In this document: positions 1 through 11,764 of the stretch, one piece after another | Layout of the letters: the number at the start of each line of letters is the position of its first letter | Position numbering within the stretch: the stretch's first letter is position 1 | Assembly: GCA_038087015.1 (NCBI GenBank) | Contig: JASBNA010000003.1 | Span: forward strand, 558,001 to 622,000 | Length of the DNA: 64,000 nt | Source of the DNA: Cerrena zonata | Taxonomy: Eukaryota; Basidiomycota; Agaricomycetes; Polyporales; Cerrenaceae | Direction: 5' to 3' | Notes under the pieces: model-generated | Told to the model about the DNA's origin: nothing | The model's input: only the letters and a program-made list of their open reading frames with translations | The model's database searches: none | Made by a program: the position numbers and the translations under genes

Positions 1-1019
1 TCCAGTGATTCTGGTGTATCGCTCCAAAATCTATTACAAATGATCAGAGGCCAGACTCTGCAGACTATTGAATTGCACTCACGTCTAATGGACGTTCGCC
101 ATAGATGATGAAATATTCCAGGCTTTCTCCAGCGACACTGACACCAACTCGGCTGACCTTTTCGCTACCGACCTCAACCTCGACCTCACCAGGATGATTG
201 ATAAATACACCGTAGCCGCGATTTGTGATATAAAAAGGAACACATTTATAGGCTTGCTCGCTGGAAGTGCCGCCATCTTGATTCCAAATACTGATAGATT
301 GTCCTGTATACTGTTAGTATATTGGATGGCGTTAGAAATACCGCAGCATTACCATTCTTAACGAATGCACCGAATTGTTCGCCAAGACCGTAGATGAGTT
401 CACCGGGGGAGAGATTGAGTTCGGAGTGGATGTAACGGAGTGATTCAGGAGGCGATCCTGGGGCAGGGTTAGAGCTAAAGTCAGTTGTCATACATGAGTT
501 GTTCGATGCGCTTCTTAGCGTCCATTTATGTGGGACATCGTAGATCGCTTGATGCTTGGGACCGGCCGAAGTCAAAGTGCGGGTGGGCGATTTGAATGTG
601 ACCGTGTACGGATTTTCGGTGATTATAGCGGTAAGCTTGCCAGAAGAAACAGACCATTCTTTATCACCTTTCCCGAGAGATACGGCAGGCACAGCGGGGT
701 CATCGGGAAATAGCGAGATATTTGGAGAAGTGTCAGTATGCTTGAAGTGATCGATCTTCACTCCAATGACACCTTCGGTAGGAGAATGTACGCGAATGGT
801 GAAAACGGGACCTAGAGTCGGGACGCAATCAATTTATTCTAAGACATCTGGATGACGGGAAGAGTGCCTACCAGCAAGTGTATCACCCCGATGCCTAATC
901 GGTTTTGAAGAAACTTGGAGATTATAGCCGTTGTCGTCAGCCGTGGCTTGAACGGTCTGAAGAGCAAAGTATGGCTTTACTCCGCTCTTGAAGAGCCAGA
1001 AGCCGTCGTTGAAACGCAT
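1..1019 (-). CDS. GH31 alpha-xylosidase-like glycosidase, 5' part only
   Basis: Hydrolase that would release alpha-linked xylose or glucose from oligosaccharides. The start [16 protein letters not shown] resembles the N-terminus of bacterial YicI-type alpha-xylosidases. Downstream exons carry [18 protein letters not shown] and, near positions 85-230, [20 protein letters not shown], both hallmarks of the GH31 N-terminal beta-sandwich. The gene runs off the left edge, so the catalytic barrel and its two acidic residues are not visible. At least two introns interrupt the visible part, near 785-840 and 277-300. No signal peptide is seen at the chosen ATG, which suggests an intracellular enzyme as for YicI. 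GH31 membership is firm; xylosidase rather than glucosidase specificity is inferred from the YicI-like N-terminus. Confidence 0.85.
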
Positions 1020-1924
1020 CCTGTACTGGGGTACTCACACTAACGAGTGGCTGCTTTTAACGTGCAACTTAGCGTAGGAGATAATTGACAGACGGACCGC
1101 CAACCCGGCCGAAGTAATACCGCATGTCAAGTAGTATGTGTTAGAAAGTTTTGCGAGTGAACGGATCCGGGCAGGATGATGTCTCCAGTGACAATGACGA
1201 GTCAAATGGGCCCAACTAGATGGTTGAAGTTCATTTAAGGCGCACCTTAATCTCACAAGAACGCGGACCCGCATGGACGGTATATAGTGCGTGACCACCT
1301 AGAGATACCTTAAGAGAACTGCACTTGATTCGACGTCATATATGCCACGGAAGATCCCAGGTTATTGCACCCTATTAAGACATACCTCGAGGTGATTTCA
1401 TGGAGGGTGTAGGCGAAACTTTTGTTCCACGTCGAAGATAGGGAATTGAACACCCACTAGCACTGAGCGTCAGCTTTGAGGTGTCTCATTCCCCACGCAA
1501 TGCACGATGTTGACATGTTGACATGATACCTTCACATGAGAAGGGTATATTTGTGCAACGAGACTAAAAATAATAACGTCTGTTAGCAAATCTTGTTGGT
1601 TGAAGTACGCAGCGAATCATCGTTATTCTGACATAATGGAGACAGCTTCGATCATCGATCAAGAAGACAAGATGTATATGTACACATTGATACACAACTG
1701 GTAATGAACGTCCTAGACTGACTGGACTGGAGTAGCAACTTCATGATTGACTTTGCTGGTGCAGGTAAAATTTGTTGAAACTTCGCCGGCGAGTTGTAGG
1801 TCCTGCCGGTTCTCGGCAACTCAAGGTGCCGGCACTGTGGATGCCGTCAAAGGCCATCAAGCAATGGTAACACTGTTGAGGTGCAGGATCGGCCGTCGGC
1901 TTACTTTCAGACCAGCTCGAAATC
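1020..1924. other. Intergenic region between two divergent genes
   Basis: About 0.9 kb between the start of the GH31 gene (minus) and the TATA box of the MFS gene (plus). The open frames here are short and lack recognisable motifs. It probably holds the upstream regions of both genes. I see no gene. Confidence 0.5.
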
Positions 1925-1931
1925 TATAAAA
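1925..1931 (+). promoter_or_regulatory. TATA box of the MFS transporter gene
   Basis: TATAAAA lies 55 bp upstream of the ATG at 1986. This spacing fits a basidiomycete core promoter and supports 1986 as the start codon. Confidence 0.6.
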
Positions 1932-1985
1932 AGATAGGTGCCTTTGGTGGTATGTGTTCACGACGTCCCTTGTTTTGCTTCTCTG

Positions 1986-4186
1986 ATGTCTCAGCAGACT
2001 TGCGCAGAACAAGATGAAAAGGCAGGGCGTCGTGCGAAAGATGTCACTGTCACCAATGATACAGGAACATTAGAATCGGAAGAGTCTCCATATCCAGGCT
2101 CTGGCACCCCCGGTGATCCGTATGTTGTAGATTGGGATATTACAGACAAGTCCTACCCGTATAATTGGTCTAGTACCAAACGGTGGATCATAACGCTTCA
2201 AGTATGTCAAGGTGGCCCTTGATGTCGATTTCAGTACTGAACAGACCATAATTTTCTTCTAGGTGGGCCTATCAACATGGACAGTTGCCTTCTGTAGCAG
2301 CTCATTCACTGGAGGAATTTCTGGTCTGGCTAAATCATTTCATTGCTCCCAAGAGGTCGCATTGCTGGGTGTATCATTATTTGTTGTTGGGTTTGGCTTG
2401 GGGTGTGTGACGGCTTGTAATCATGATTTTATCATCTAATCTGCTCTAAGGCCTCTTGTCTTTGCGCCCCTCAGTGAGGTAAGCTAGTACCTGACAGAAG
2501 ATGCCTCTGTTATGCTTTGTTATTGACCAGCTTGCTAGGTCTTCGGCCGAGTAAGTAATCTAACTCGTATACGGATAGACCCGTGCCAATCAATTCCAGC
2601 GCCCCGTGTTTCTGGCTACATATAGTATCCTAGCCCTTTTTCTTTTAGGATGCGCCTTTGCCAGAAGTATAGAAGCTATGCTAGTTTGCCGGATGCTGGC
2701 TGGTATCTTTGGGTCCTCACGTAGGTCTTGAGTGGAAACAAGCAAATTTGCTTTGTGCTAACTATAGCAATCATAGCACTTACTAATGCCAGCGGTGTTG
2801 TTTCTGACATTTGGACGCCCCGAGAACGAGGAACTGCTTCAGCTTGTAAGCCAAAAATCTGAAGTCATTTTGATCACTCATTGACAACGTATTATCGGAA
2901 CAGTATACGCTACAGCTCCATTTCTTGGTCCGGGTAAGTGTGGCTCATCAAATTATTTCACCCGTCTCATTCGTCCTGCTAGTGCTAGGACCCCTCGTAA
3001 GTGGGTGGGTTGCAGAATCCCGACTTGGATGGCGTTTCAATTTCTGGATCATGCTGATGTGTGCCGGGTTCTCCCTCGCATTTGGATTTCTTGCAACTCC
3101 AGAAACAGTATGTTCGTGTTTTCATTACAATCATTGCACGAGCTGAGATATTTTGCAGTACTCTCCCGTACTCCTAAGAAAACGTGCAAGACAATTGCAG
3201 AAGGCCTCTGGTGGTCAGAAACATTATATCTCCAAACACGATTTATTGCACAATAAGCCCTTCCGGGAGATTTTCATAACAAGCATGATCAGACCATTCT
3301 GTGAGTTCCTCTATATTCAATTAATCCCCTCAAATCTAAGCAACCTTCTCCGGGTAGCATTCTTGTTCACTGAACCCATTGTGCTGCTGCTCGCAATCTA
3401 TTGTGCCATAGCCTATGCGGTTCTGTACTCGTTCTTCGCCGCATTTCCCATTGTATTTCAGAAACACAGGCACTTCACTCCAGGACAAGACGGTCTTGTA
3501 TTCCTGGGTGTTGGCGTCGGCGTAGGAATTGGGACAGCATTATCACCCGTTCAAAACAGACTATATTGGAGAGCAATGGAAAGAAGCCCTACAGGGAAGG
3601 CACCACCTGAAGCGTACGCCCCTAATATATTCCTGTTGATTAAAAACTTATTACTCTGGCAGTCGTTTATATCTCCCTATGGTAGCTGCAATTGCTCTGC
3701 CGATCGGGCTCTTCTGGTTCGCTTGGACTTGTGATCCTCCCGTTCACTATATTGTGCCGATTCTCTCTGGAATCCCTACAGGAATGGGGATAGCCCAGAT
3801 TATGATCGGACTCGTGCAATATCTCATCGATACTTACACTATATACTGTGCAAGTGCGATCGCGTCGACCGTCTTACTCCGATCTATTCTTGGTGCTGCT
3901 TTCCCGCTCATAAGTCCGCCGATGTATAAGAAGCTTGGAGATCATTGGGCTATCTCCATATTTGCGTTCATTTCATTAGCGTGCACACCAATACCATGGC
4001 TTTTCTATGTGCGTCCCGTTCCCATTGTATGGCTTACGTATTATTTGACTCATTTTGGTACAGAAATATGGCCCCTGGATCCGAAGCAAATCACAGTTCG
4101 CAAAGCATGGTATTTCGCCACCGACGACTATTCCTCAGAATAATGACAAGTCTTCTACCATGATAAGAACGAAAGAGGTCGTTTAG
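1986..4186 (+). CDS. MFS transporter, DHA1-type drug/polyamine:H+ antiporter-like
   Basis: Plasma-membrane carrier of the major facilitator superfamily, probably exporting drugs, polyamines or secondary metabolites. A hydrophilic N-terminus of about 60 residues leads to YNWSSTKRWIITLQ, typical just before helix 1 in fungal DHA1 carriers. The inter-helix motif reads PLVFAPLSEVFGRRPVFLAT once three small introns are removed. GPLVSGWVAESRLGWRFNFW follows for the second half of the N-domain. The C-domain contains FFAAFPIVFQKHRHFTPGQ and later PIPWLFY. A 55-nt intron at 4009-4063 restores the conserved end KYGPWIRSKSQFAKHG, moving the stop to 4186. The protein is about 500 residues with about 12 helices, normal for the family. 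The start follows a TATA box. Substrate is unknown. Confidence 0.85.
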
Positions 4187-4460
4187 CCTCATATGATATA
4201 GACGATATAGACGATCCGGAGTCACTACATTTGATACTGTTATCTTTTGGAAAGAATATTAGACTTACGTTGGATTACATACCACATTTTCCTACAACAA
4301 ATTACTAGTACTGGAACCTCCGTCGGACACCCGTTTTACCTCAACGATGCATTCTGAAGTATCGTAAGATCTGATTCCTGATGAGCATCACCACACACTC
4401 GTATGTGACTCAGACATTGTCTAAATTGTCCATTTCACGATCCGCGGAGTTTGCTCACGC

Positions 4461-4468
4461 TATATATA
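4461..4468 (+). promoter_or_regulatory. TATA box of the serine/threonine ammonia-lyase gene
   Basis: TATATATA lies 74 bp before the ATG at 4542 and is the only strong TATA element in the 355-bp gap after the MFS gene. Confidence 0.5.
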
Positions 4469-4541
4469 GCAGCCTTGAGAGGTTCTTGTACCAACGATAT
4501 ACTAAGAACACTTGCCGGCTTCGAAGTTTCTTCGATCAACT

Positions 4542-5922
4542 ATGGGTAACCTATGGTTGGAAACACCCTTAATCTACTCTCCGCATATTTCAGCCCGTCT
4601 TGGTTCTAAAGCGTACTTGAAGTTAGAGGTCAGTGACTCCGCGAAGCATTCTTGCATTTTGGCAGCTAGTGATCGTAGATTGATATGATCCCTATTAGAG
4701 TCTACAACCTAGTCAATCGTTCAAATACCGAGGAATATCTTTATTGATCCAGCGTGCATTGGCAGAGCATGGGCCCACGGTGCATCTAATTGTAGCATCT
4801 GGTGGAAATGCTGGTCTTGCTGCTGCCTGTGCCGCTAACGCTTTGGGTCTTAGATGCACAGTTTATTTGCCTAGAGGGGCTAGCTCATACGTCCTGGAGT
4901 TCTTCAAACAAGCTAATGCAGATGTTCAAGAGAAGGGCGATTATTATGCCCAGACATTGAACACAGCCAAGGAGGCTGTAGCCTCCGAACCCAAAGCGTA
5001 TGTCGTCGACTGACTGGTGACTAGTACTATTGTGTTTGGGGTCATGCTAATCTTCTCGTATTACTATTAGTGTATTGGTTCCTGCATACGAGGATCCGAT
5101 CCTCTGGGAAGGACACGGATCGATGATAGAGGAGATAGCAAAACAGATTCCGGGAAGCAAGAAGCCCGACGCTATCTTTTGTAGTGTAGGTGGCGGCGGA
5201 CTCCTCGGAGGTGTGATCACCGGTTGCAAGACGGTCGGCTGGGACGATGGTAACATAAGAAACCTTTTGCTATATATTGGCACTAATGGGTATATTTTTA
5301 TGGTCTTTGCAGTCCCCGTAGTAGGGCTGGAAACAACAGGATCAAATTGCTTCTACCGATCATTGTCACTCAACCCCGGACCTTTCGTTAAGGACACGTT
5401 GGACTTGGGAAATATAGAGGTATTAGAGGATGCAGAGCACGGCATAAAGATTGCGAAGTTAGACAAAATAACGTCTCGTGCCGCTTCGTTGGGGGCTTCG
5501 TCTCCAGCACCAGGAGTTGTCAAGATGGCGTTGTTACGGAAAGGAGGTATCAAATCCGTTTGTACCTCGGACGAGCTCTCGATGCATGCCGGCCTACAGT
5601 TCATAGGTAAGAGGTGTCGGCTCAGTCACACTATATTATATTATTTACACTTTACTATCTCATAGAGGAGCACAAAATGCTTGTCGAATTGGCATGTTCA
5701 ACAACTCTAATCCCAGCGTACTCAAAGGATTTATTCGAAAGACTGGTGCCAAAGAGATCAGATGGTGATGAACGAGTGGTGGTCTTTATTGTCTGTGGGG
5801 GGTTCAAAATTACATTGAGCGAGATGACCGAATACCAGACTCTGGTGACAGAAAGGTTGGCTCAAGGACCAGGACATTGGGATGTATATTGCAATGGCGA
5901 CAAGTGGAGTATTGCCCAATAA
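4542..5922 (+). CDS. CHA1: L-serine/L-threonine ammonia-lyase (CHA1-like)
   Basis: PLP enzyme that deaminates serine to pyruvate and threonine to 2-oxobutyrate. The start MGNLWLETPLIYS matches the family N-terminus. The cofactor lysine lies in SLQPSQSFKYRG (about residue 38), seen once the 70-nt intron at 4629-4698 is removed. ASGGNAGLA and the phosphate-binding glycine loop SVGGGGLLGG follow. VVGLETTGSNCFYRS and the C-terminal VVFIVCGGFKITL are also family signatures. Further introns are at 4998-5070, about 5253-5312 and about 5611-5665. The length of about 340 residues matches yeast Cha1. There is no ACT regulatory domain, so this is the catabolic type rather than biosynthetic threonine deaminase. 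It converges with PET100. Confidence 0.92.
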
Positions 5923-6270
5923 AATAAAAAGATGGTAGATCTGAGAGCTACTGGTATTTTGCGTCCGGTGTCGCATAGTTCGACTACAGGGATTCGTCAC
6001 TAATTGTGAAAATTGTAAGTCGAATCCTCGAGACTAAGATGATATCGTATTGATGCCAGGTAGTGCCATACCGTACTCAGGTTGACGGGCTAGTGGAATA
6101 GCTGACTTGGCTTCAGTAATAGGTCGGTAGAATGTATTGTTGCAACGTTTGTGATTCACAACATTTTGTTAGTGCTGATGCACGTAACAATATTGCGGGA
6201 GTGAGGGTGATATAGTAAATTTTAGAGTGCATTACGAGATTAAAGGGATGCTTAGAGATGCATGAATCAT

Positions 6271-6690
6271 TTATGAAGAATCGGATTTTTCATTTCCTCG
6301 TTCCGCTATTCTTTCCAGCTTGCGCGCTTTGATCTTAGCAAGTTCTTCCTTAAGAGCTGCATGATCAGTGGGAAGTTTCTATTAAATGGAAGAAAAGAGT
6401 ACGAATAAGTAAATGAATAGCTGGGACGCAAATATAAGGGAAAGCCTGAGTGACGCACAGTGACGAGTTTAGAGTCCGGTGGAAAGATATGATCTTTATA
6501 CTAAGATACAGCAATCTCTTCAGTATGATTTATAGCAGTACATGGCTTGAAAGCTTACCGGTGTGACATGTCTATTATACCAGTCAGGATCACCGAAGTG
6601 TATCATAAGGGCAACCGGAAAGAACACATATACGGAAAACTTGAAAACTTCGAGGTTGCCTCCACGCAGTCTTCGTAGCAAAGCAGACAT
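6271..6690 (-). CDS. PET100: Cytochrome c oxidase assembly factor PET100
   Basis: Small mitochondrial inner-membrane protein needed to assemble complex IV. Exon 1 reads MSALLRRLRGGNLEVFKF and then a single membrane segment, SVYVFFPVALMIHFG. This is the Pet100 signature (GxNLEVFKF followed by the FFP helix). Exon 2 gives YKDHIFPPDSKL and exon 3 KLPTDHAALKEELAKIKARK, a charged C-terminal tail facing the intermembrane space. Two introns (about 60 and 90 nt) separate them. Total length is about 91 residues, in the family range. An in-frame upstream Met at 6729 would add 13 residues; 6690 is preferred because MSALLRR is typical. The 348-bp gap to the convergent CHA1-like gene holds only 3' ends. 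Confidence 0.88.
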
Positions 6691-8873
6691 GGTAGTGTTC
6701 CTAGTAGACTCAAAGCCAGGAAGTGACAATCCCGAGTGTTTCAGAGCTGACAGTGGGTCGTGGGTATTCCTTGAACTTACGAAGAGAGGTATGGGCGGGA
6801 TCCCGCGTCCAAGTGTTCTTTCCCACGCCCAGTGTCAGTAGCTTTACATAAATTAGTCCTTTAACCTCTACTTCAGTAAACTCATCTCAGTCTTCAAAGC
6901 TTCCGAGTCAATCTTCAAGGCGTGGATCAACTCAACACACCTATGATTTCATGGGAGGAACATTTATCACAATCTGATTGTAATGCAGCACCTGCCAGTG
7001 TCCAGACAAAGTCGTTGATCGCCTCGTTTTTGCGGTATGTAATTAGCTTGCTTACTGGTAAGCTCGAGCTTAATGTGGCTGCATCGGAACCTAGTTTACA
7101 TGCATGGCATGGGGCAATAGATCTTGAGTAATTTTGCGACAACCATGACACAAGTATTTTGACGTTAGTTGTAATGAGCTCTCTGACAAATGTTGTATGG
7201 TCGAGATGCCGTCACATCAAGATAGGTCATAGATGGGCCGAACCCTTCAAAACGTCTGACCCTTGTATGGTTGGGCTAATAGACCTTTTGGGGCGATGTC
7301 CACTGGACTTTCGGACATGGGATTTTATCGGCGCTTCCACTTGACGGATTAGGAAGGTGTCCGGTTTCGAGAATACTTACAGCGAAACTTTGTTGTGAGT
7401 GTGTTTTCCTCCTCGGTAGAGTGCTTTCATCAGACTTTTATCTGGTAGATAGAATATACTGTGATGCCTTTACCTAACTGACATAGTAAAGACAAATTTC
7501 TGAATTAACATTAAATATTTCATTTGGGCGCTTAAAATTGTATATTGTTAATGTGTTATTCTCAATATTGTTACTATACCAAATATTGAAAGACGGAGGT
7601 AGGGGAATGATCATCATGAAGTATAAATATTTGATTATATACATTTGAATGAGAGGCTTCGTAGTAAGTGAATATACAATGACTAATATACTGCACGGGG
7701 GATGATGGTCATGATAGTATTATAGCAAAGCCCTATAGGGCAGCATCTAGGAACGTCACACCGCACATTCTTCACTGCGGCTGCAATCGACTATCCACTA
7801 AGTTACGGTTTTGATCGCATCCACAAGAGTCTGCAAAAGCTTCACTAGGCGGAGCTTAACCGCTACCACTGCTTGCCCTATGGTACGACAAAAACCATGA
7901 CAGTGAGCGGCGGCGTGGGCAATAGGCATAGTCGGAGGTGGGTGAGGATCAAGGGTAGGCTTTCTGTCTCATAAACATTGTACAGGCCCTCTCACAGACT
8001 ATTCCAGAGGGCGAGATACCTGATGCAGAGAGAGAAGTCCTCGATTTGATGGCGACGATCAAGCCTCTAGTGAGGAGAGTATCGACGAGATAGGCAGAGC
8101 TTACATAGTCCATTGTTCACTCGTTCGTCTTCAGCATCGCTTCTCCTAAAATATGAGCACAGTAGCCCAATCGTTGATGATAGACATTAGACCTAAGGTT
8201 GCCGGTCGCTAGGAGAAGAGCGGTGAAGGAATCATCTACTTGGAGGGATCAAAGCTCAGGGGATGAGAGTGATCCACACACAATGGTGAGACGGTGAGGG
8301 TGCGATCGAGTGCGACATTGACATTAGGGTGCTCGACGACGAGTCGACGTAGATGGTAGTACTATTCCTAGGTAGCAGCACATTTAGCATCGAGAAATTG
8401 GGACTAAATTTACATACCTGGTGACTTTGACCCCTCATTCCCCGCATACCTCCAGCTACTCAGCCTCCTACAAACCTAGAAGATGAATTTAAATGAACAA
8501 GACGAGAAACGTTACCAAATGATGTGGTGGTTAGATGACCTGAGAGTCAGGTAAGCGCCCTCGTCAACGCACAACAAGGCGCCGACTGAACCGAAAGTAG
8601 ACCAATGGACTTGGGCCCAATTTGGTAGACTCGCGGGGCCAGTCACGAACGCAAGCTCAAAAAGGCAGGAGAGACGTGAGCTTGCGAACGGACTGGGCCA
8701 ACTGGGCGTACTTTTGCCCATGGCCTGAGAAGCGCCCACCGTGAGAGTTCGGACTTAGTGAAATTGCATGCATGCGTGCTGTTCACTGACTCGGAGAAGA
8801 TAATTGTGTATTGTACTTCCACTCGTTACATGTCATTTTACCGGAAACTGACATGAGTATACACACAAACCAC
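6691..8873. other. Gene-poor 2.2-kb region left of the RecQ gene
   Basis: No convincing gene is seen on either strand. The stretch 7,440-7,700 is conspicuously AT-rich. A 12-bp palindrome GCCCTATAGGGC sits at 7730-7741. Around 7,984-8,095 (plus) a short open segment preceded by TTGTACAG has protein-like composition and may be an exon remnant. The region separates housekeeping PET100 from the RecQ/DUF6589 pair and could contain the left boundary of an insertion. Confidence 0.45.
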
Positions 8874-11595
8874 CTATCCCTGTTTTTTTTGCACCGGAGC
8901 TACATATTCATCTACCAGGGGTCGTTTCAGACCCCTACTAAGCAATACCCCACTGGCAGCTTTGCCGTACGGTGGAGACTCGCGTGATGAGGTCGCATGT
9001 CCCATGTTCGTGAGTAGCACAGGATCATATATTGGAACTTCATCTACTGCACTTCCACCTTCCTGACTCTTACCAAGGAGTGGTAGTACTTCTGCCTGTG
9101 GCAGTGTTGAACAATGTGCGAGTGGTGTCGGTGTGGATGGAGTTGATGGATTACCTGCGTAATGCAACAGACCAGGTAAAGGTGTTAAAGGTGGTTTCAT
9201 CGACATATCAGGTCCTGATATCTGAATAGAGCTAGAGGAATTTCGTGGAGGAAGCATGAAGGGGTCGGACGTTGCGGGTATCTGCCCCCGTTTCCGCAAG
9301 CGTGGCCTCGGTCGGGGCTTGTGGTCTATTGAAGGTGTTGCTGAGGGAGTGGGGTAGGCCGCGAGCGTTGACAATATTTGGGATGGCGTAGCACTTGTTT
9401 TCTCTTGCGTGTGACCATCAGAGCCGCTTTCAAACACGAATTGTATGCTTTCATATGCATAGCCAATTAGGGGGCTAACAATTGGCGGTCCTGGGTTCTC
9501 CGGGGTAAAGATGATGTCTTCAGATTTCAACAGTGAAGGTACTGATTCTTTGACATTGTTTGTAGTCGTGTCTCCCCGCTGCTTCCGAGTACATGGCTTT
9601 GGATGATACTCAGTTGAAATGGTATTGAAGAAATCTGTGAACTCGTTTCCGTAAGTGTCCCACCAGATCCAACTCCCACTTAGAGTTCTCTCTAACTCAA
9701 TTCTTGACAGTGTACCCACAGATGCGAGGAGTGCCACCGTTGAATCATCTAGAATCGCAGTCGAGTCCAACTGGGATGTGAACCAATCACGTTGGAAGAT
9801 CTTCATTCGCCAGTCTTCAAGTAGAGTTTGGGTCCTAGGAATTACGAGCCCCTTCCTCTTCAACTTCAACTTGACCTGGGTCACGTTCGAGCGGCCGGGA
9901 CGTGTGAGATCAAGGAGCTGTGGCTCACAGATATCACAATTTTCTGAAACTTTGTGAGTTATGAATACGAGAACTAATAAACAATATATATACCTTCCGG
10001 AAGGCTCTTGCAATCAAACGCCTGAGCCCACACTTGTCTCCGGCAAGATGTACTTTGTACAAATGTAAGCAATCCTTCATCGTCTCGTTCAAGGTTCAGC
10101 TCGGGCTGAGAGCCCTGTGGGATATCATCTTGTTTATCTAGCCAGCCTCTTCCTAGTCCATGTGCGATGGCATGGGCTTTCGGATTTGCCATTTTTGCCT
10201 GTTTTCCACGTCGTGTAAGGTTTCCGATTTTGATGCTTGATGCTGTAACGGCACTGGGGTCTAATGAATACACAGAAGGTTCGACTAGAAGGATGGCTAT
10301 GCCTCTGCATGGTTGGCCATTCGGAAGCTTTCCACGCGCTGCACGTCCTGCTCGTTGGATCCAATTGGAGAATGTTTTCGGTAACTGCCACTGTATAACT
10401 ACCTCGATATCAGGGATATTACAACCCTACAAATCAATCAATCAATTTGCATTTGGGCTGACAAAGTATTTGTACATACCATCCCTGCTGCGTCGGTGCA
10501 TACAAGGACACGGACACTGCCATTGAGGAACTGTTGCATAGCTTCCTCTCGATACTCATGAGAGAGGGTCGCATTGAAGGGTCGGATAATGCCTTCTATT
10601 GCAAGTTGAGGGGATCGTTCCCGAAGTACGTTGGTAAGGTGGTCTACAATAGCGCTTCCAGTTGTGATGTTATCCACGTAAATGTAGGTCTTTTTGATAT
10701 CAGTTGGGGATGAGACTTCCCCAGGGATTACGAAGTCCAGGTCGGCAAAGGTGTTCATAGCATGCTCACAGGCCCGAACCACTAGTGACACGTTAGGACG
10801 GTCATTACCAACATTGAGAAATGTGCTCTCTCGTTTTGAGAAATGCAATTTACTGTGGATATCCCGTCGTACTCGTGTTGTGAGTGTGGCCGTCACTGCT
10901 ATGACTGGGACATCTCGTGGAAGGAAAGCCCGAATTATCCCAAGAGAAGCATATTTCTTTCGAAAATTAGCTCCCCAATGAGAAATACAGTGTGCCTCGT
11001 CAACAAACAATGAGAGGACTTTCCGCGCAAATGATGAGTTCCGTAGGATGCGATTGATGAAGGTGCGAGACTGTAGCATCTCAGGTGAAATGAGAATGAT
11101 CTGATATTTTGCCGCAAGAATATCCTGGTATTTCCATACTGTGGTGAGTGCAACATCTTAATAGCGGAAAGTGAGGTGATTAAATACCCTGATCAGTAAT
11201 GGTGACAGTGCTCCATTTTTGCTATTAATAGCAATAGCCTTTAGCTTGAACTCGGTATCAAATGTTTTTACCATTTCGCCTTGGAGTTGAAGAAGGGGTT
11301 CAACCATGATGGTACATTTTCCGAGTGCAAAGTCATGTAGATGGGGACCTGCAGCAATGGCAGTCTTTCCGGACCCCGTAGAGGCTTGAATTATTGCATC
11401 AACACCTTCCAGCTGAGCTTTGATACCCTCCAGTTGGAAAGGTCGAGGTTCGGTGTCCCACTGACATGTTTCCTTGAGCTTGAGGGCAAGGCAATCAATG
11501 TCATCTTGGGTGAGCCGTGGTCGCTTACGAGCAGAACTTGAGGCTGTAAAGGCTGTCCATTGACGGCGACTGGTTTTTCGAGAATGCAAATTCAT
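8874..11595 (-). CDS. RecQ-family DNA helicase (Agaricomycete expanded type)
   Basis: SF2 ATP-dependent 3'-5' DNA helicase, about 850 residues. The Q motif is RPFQLEGIKAQL, followed by Walker A ASTGSGKT (residues 71-78). Motif II with the RecQ aromatic loop is FVDEAHCISHWGANFRKKY. Motif III is AVTATLTTR, motif V VCTDAAGMGCNIPD, and motif VI WIQRAGRAARG. A zinc-binding Cys set (CRRQVW, FDCKS, NCDICE) follows. The last 350 residues are Pro/Ser-rich without a visible HRDC domain. Introns: 11125-11187, about 10430-10485 and about 9948-9996. All join in frame, so the gene looks intact. It lies head-to-head with the DUF6589 gene. The catalytic core resembles multicopy RecQ genes of Agaricomycetes and the telomere-linked helicases more than cellular SGS1/BLM. 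Function beyond helicase activity is inference. Confidence 0.88.
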
Positions 11596-11764
11596 AGAGG
11601 TGTATATTACGGTAATGGTGTAGAGATATAGTGAATGGTACAAGTGGTTGACAAGCACCCGGTAGACCTAAATAACGGAAGCAAATGCTGATCGGCCGAT
11701 CACTGCAGTGAGGGCTCGATCTCCGTTATGCCTCAGACAACCACCCTGACCCCCATGACATTGT
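11596..11764. promoter_or_regulatory. Bidirectional promoter between RecQ and DUF6589 genes
   Basis: Only 169 bp separate the two divergent start codons, so both genes must be driven from here. Near its middle are two overlapping perfect palindromes: GATCGGCCGATC (11690-11701) and CACTGCAGTG (11701-11710). Such a paired palindrome could bind a dimeric protein or form hairpins. Its role is unknown. Confidence 0.6.
11690..11710. repeat. Two overlapping perfect palindromes
   Basis: A 12-bp palindrome (GATCGGCCGATC) shares its last base with a 10-bp palindrome (CACTGCAGTG). Both lie in the RecQ/DUF6589 intergenic region. They are candidate regulatory or element-recognition sites. Confidence 0.6.

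Noticed and set aside
11120..11190. Apparent frame break in RecQ after the first exon
   Set aside because: Choosing the acceptor TACCAG (intron 11125-11187) gives LLIR-DILAAKYQ in frame, matching the family. The gene is intact there.
8874..11595. Telomere-linked helicase at a chromosome end
   Set aside because: The helicase type fits, but there are no telomeric repeats and the gene is flanked on both sides by conserved housekeeping genes.
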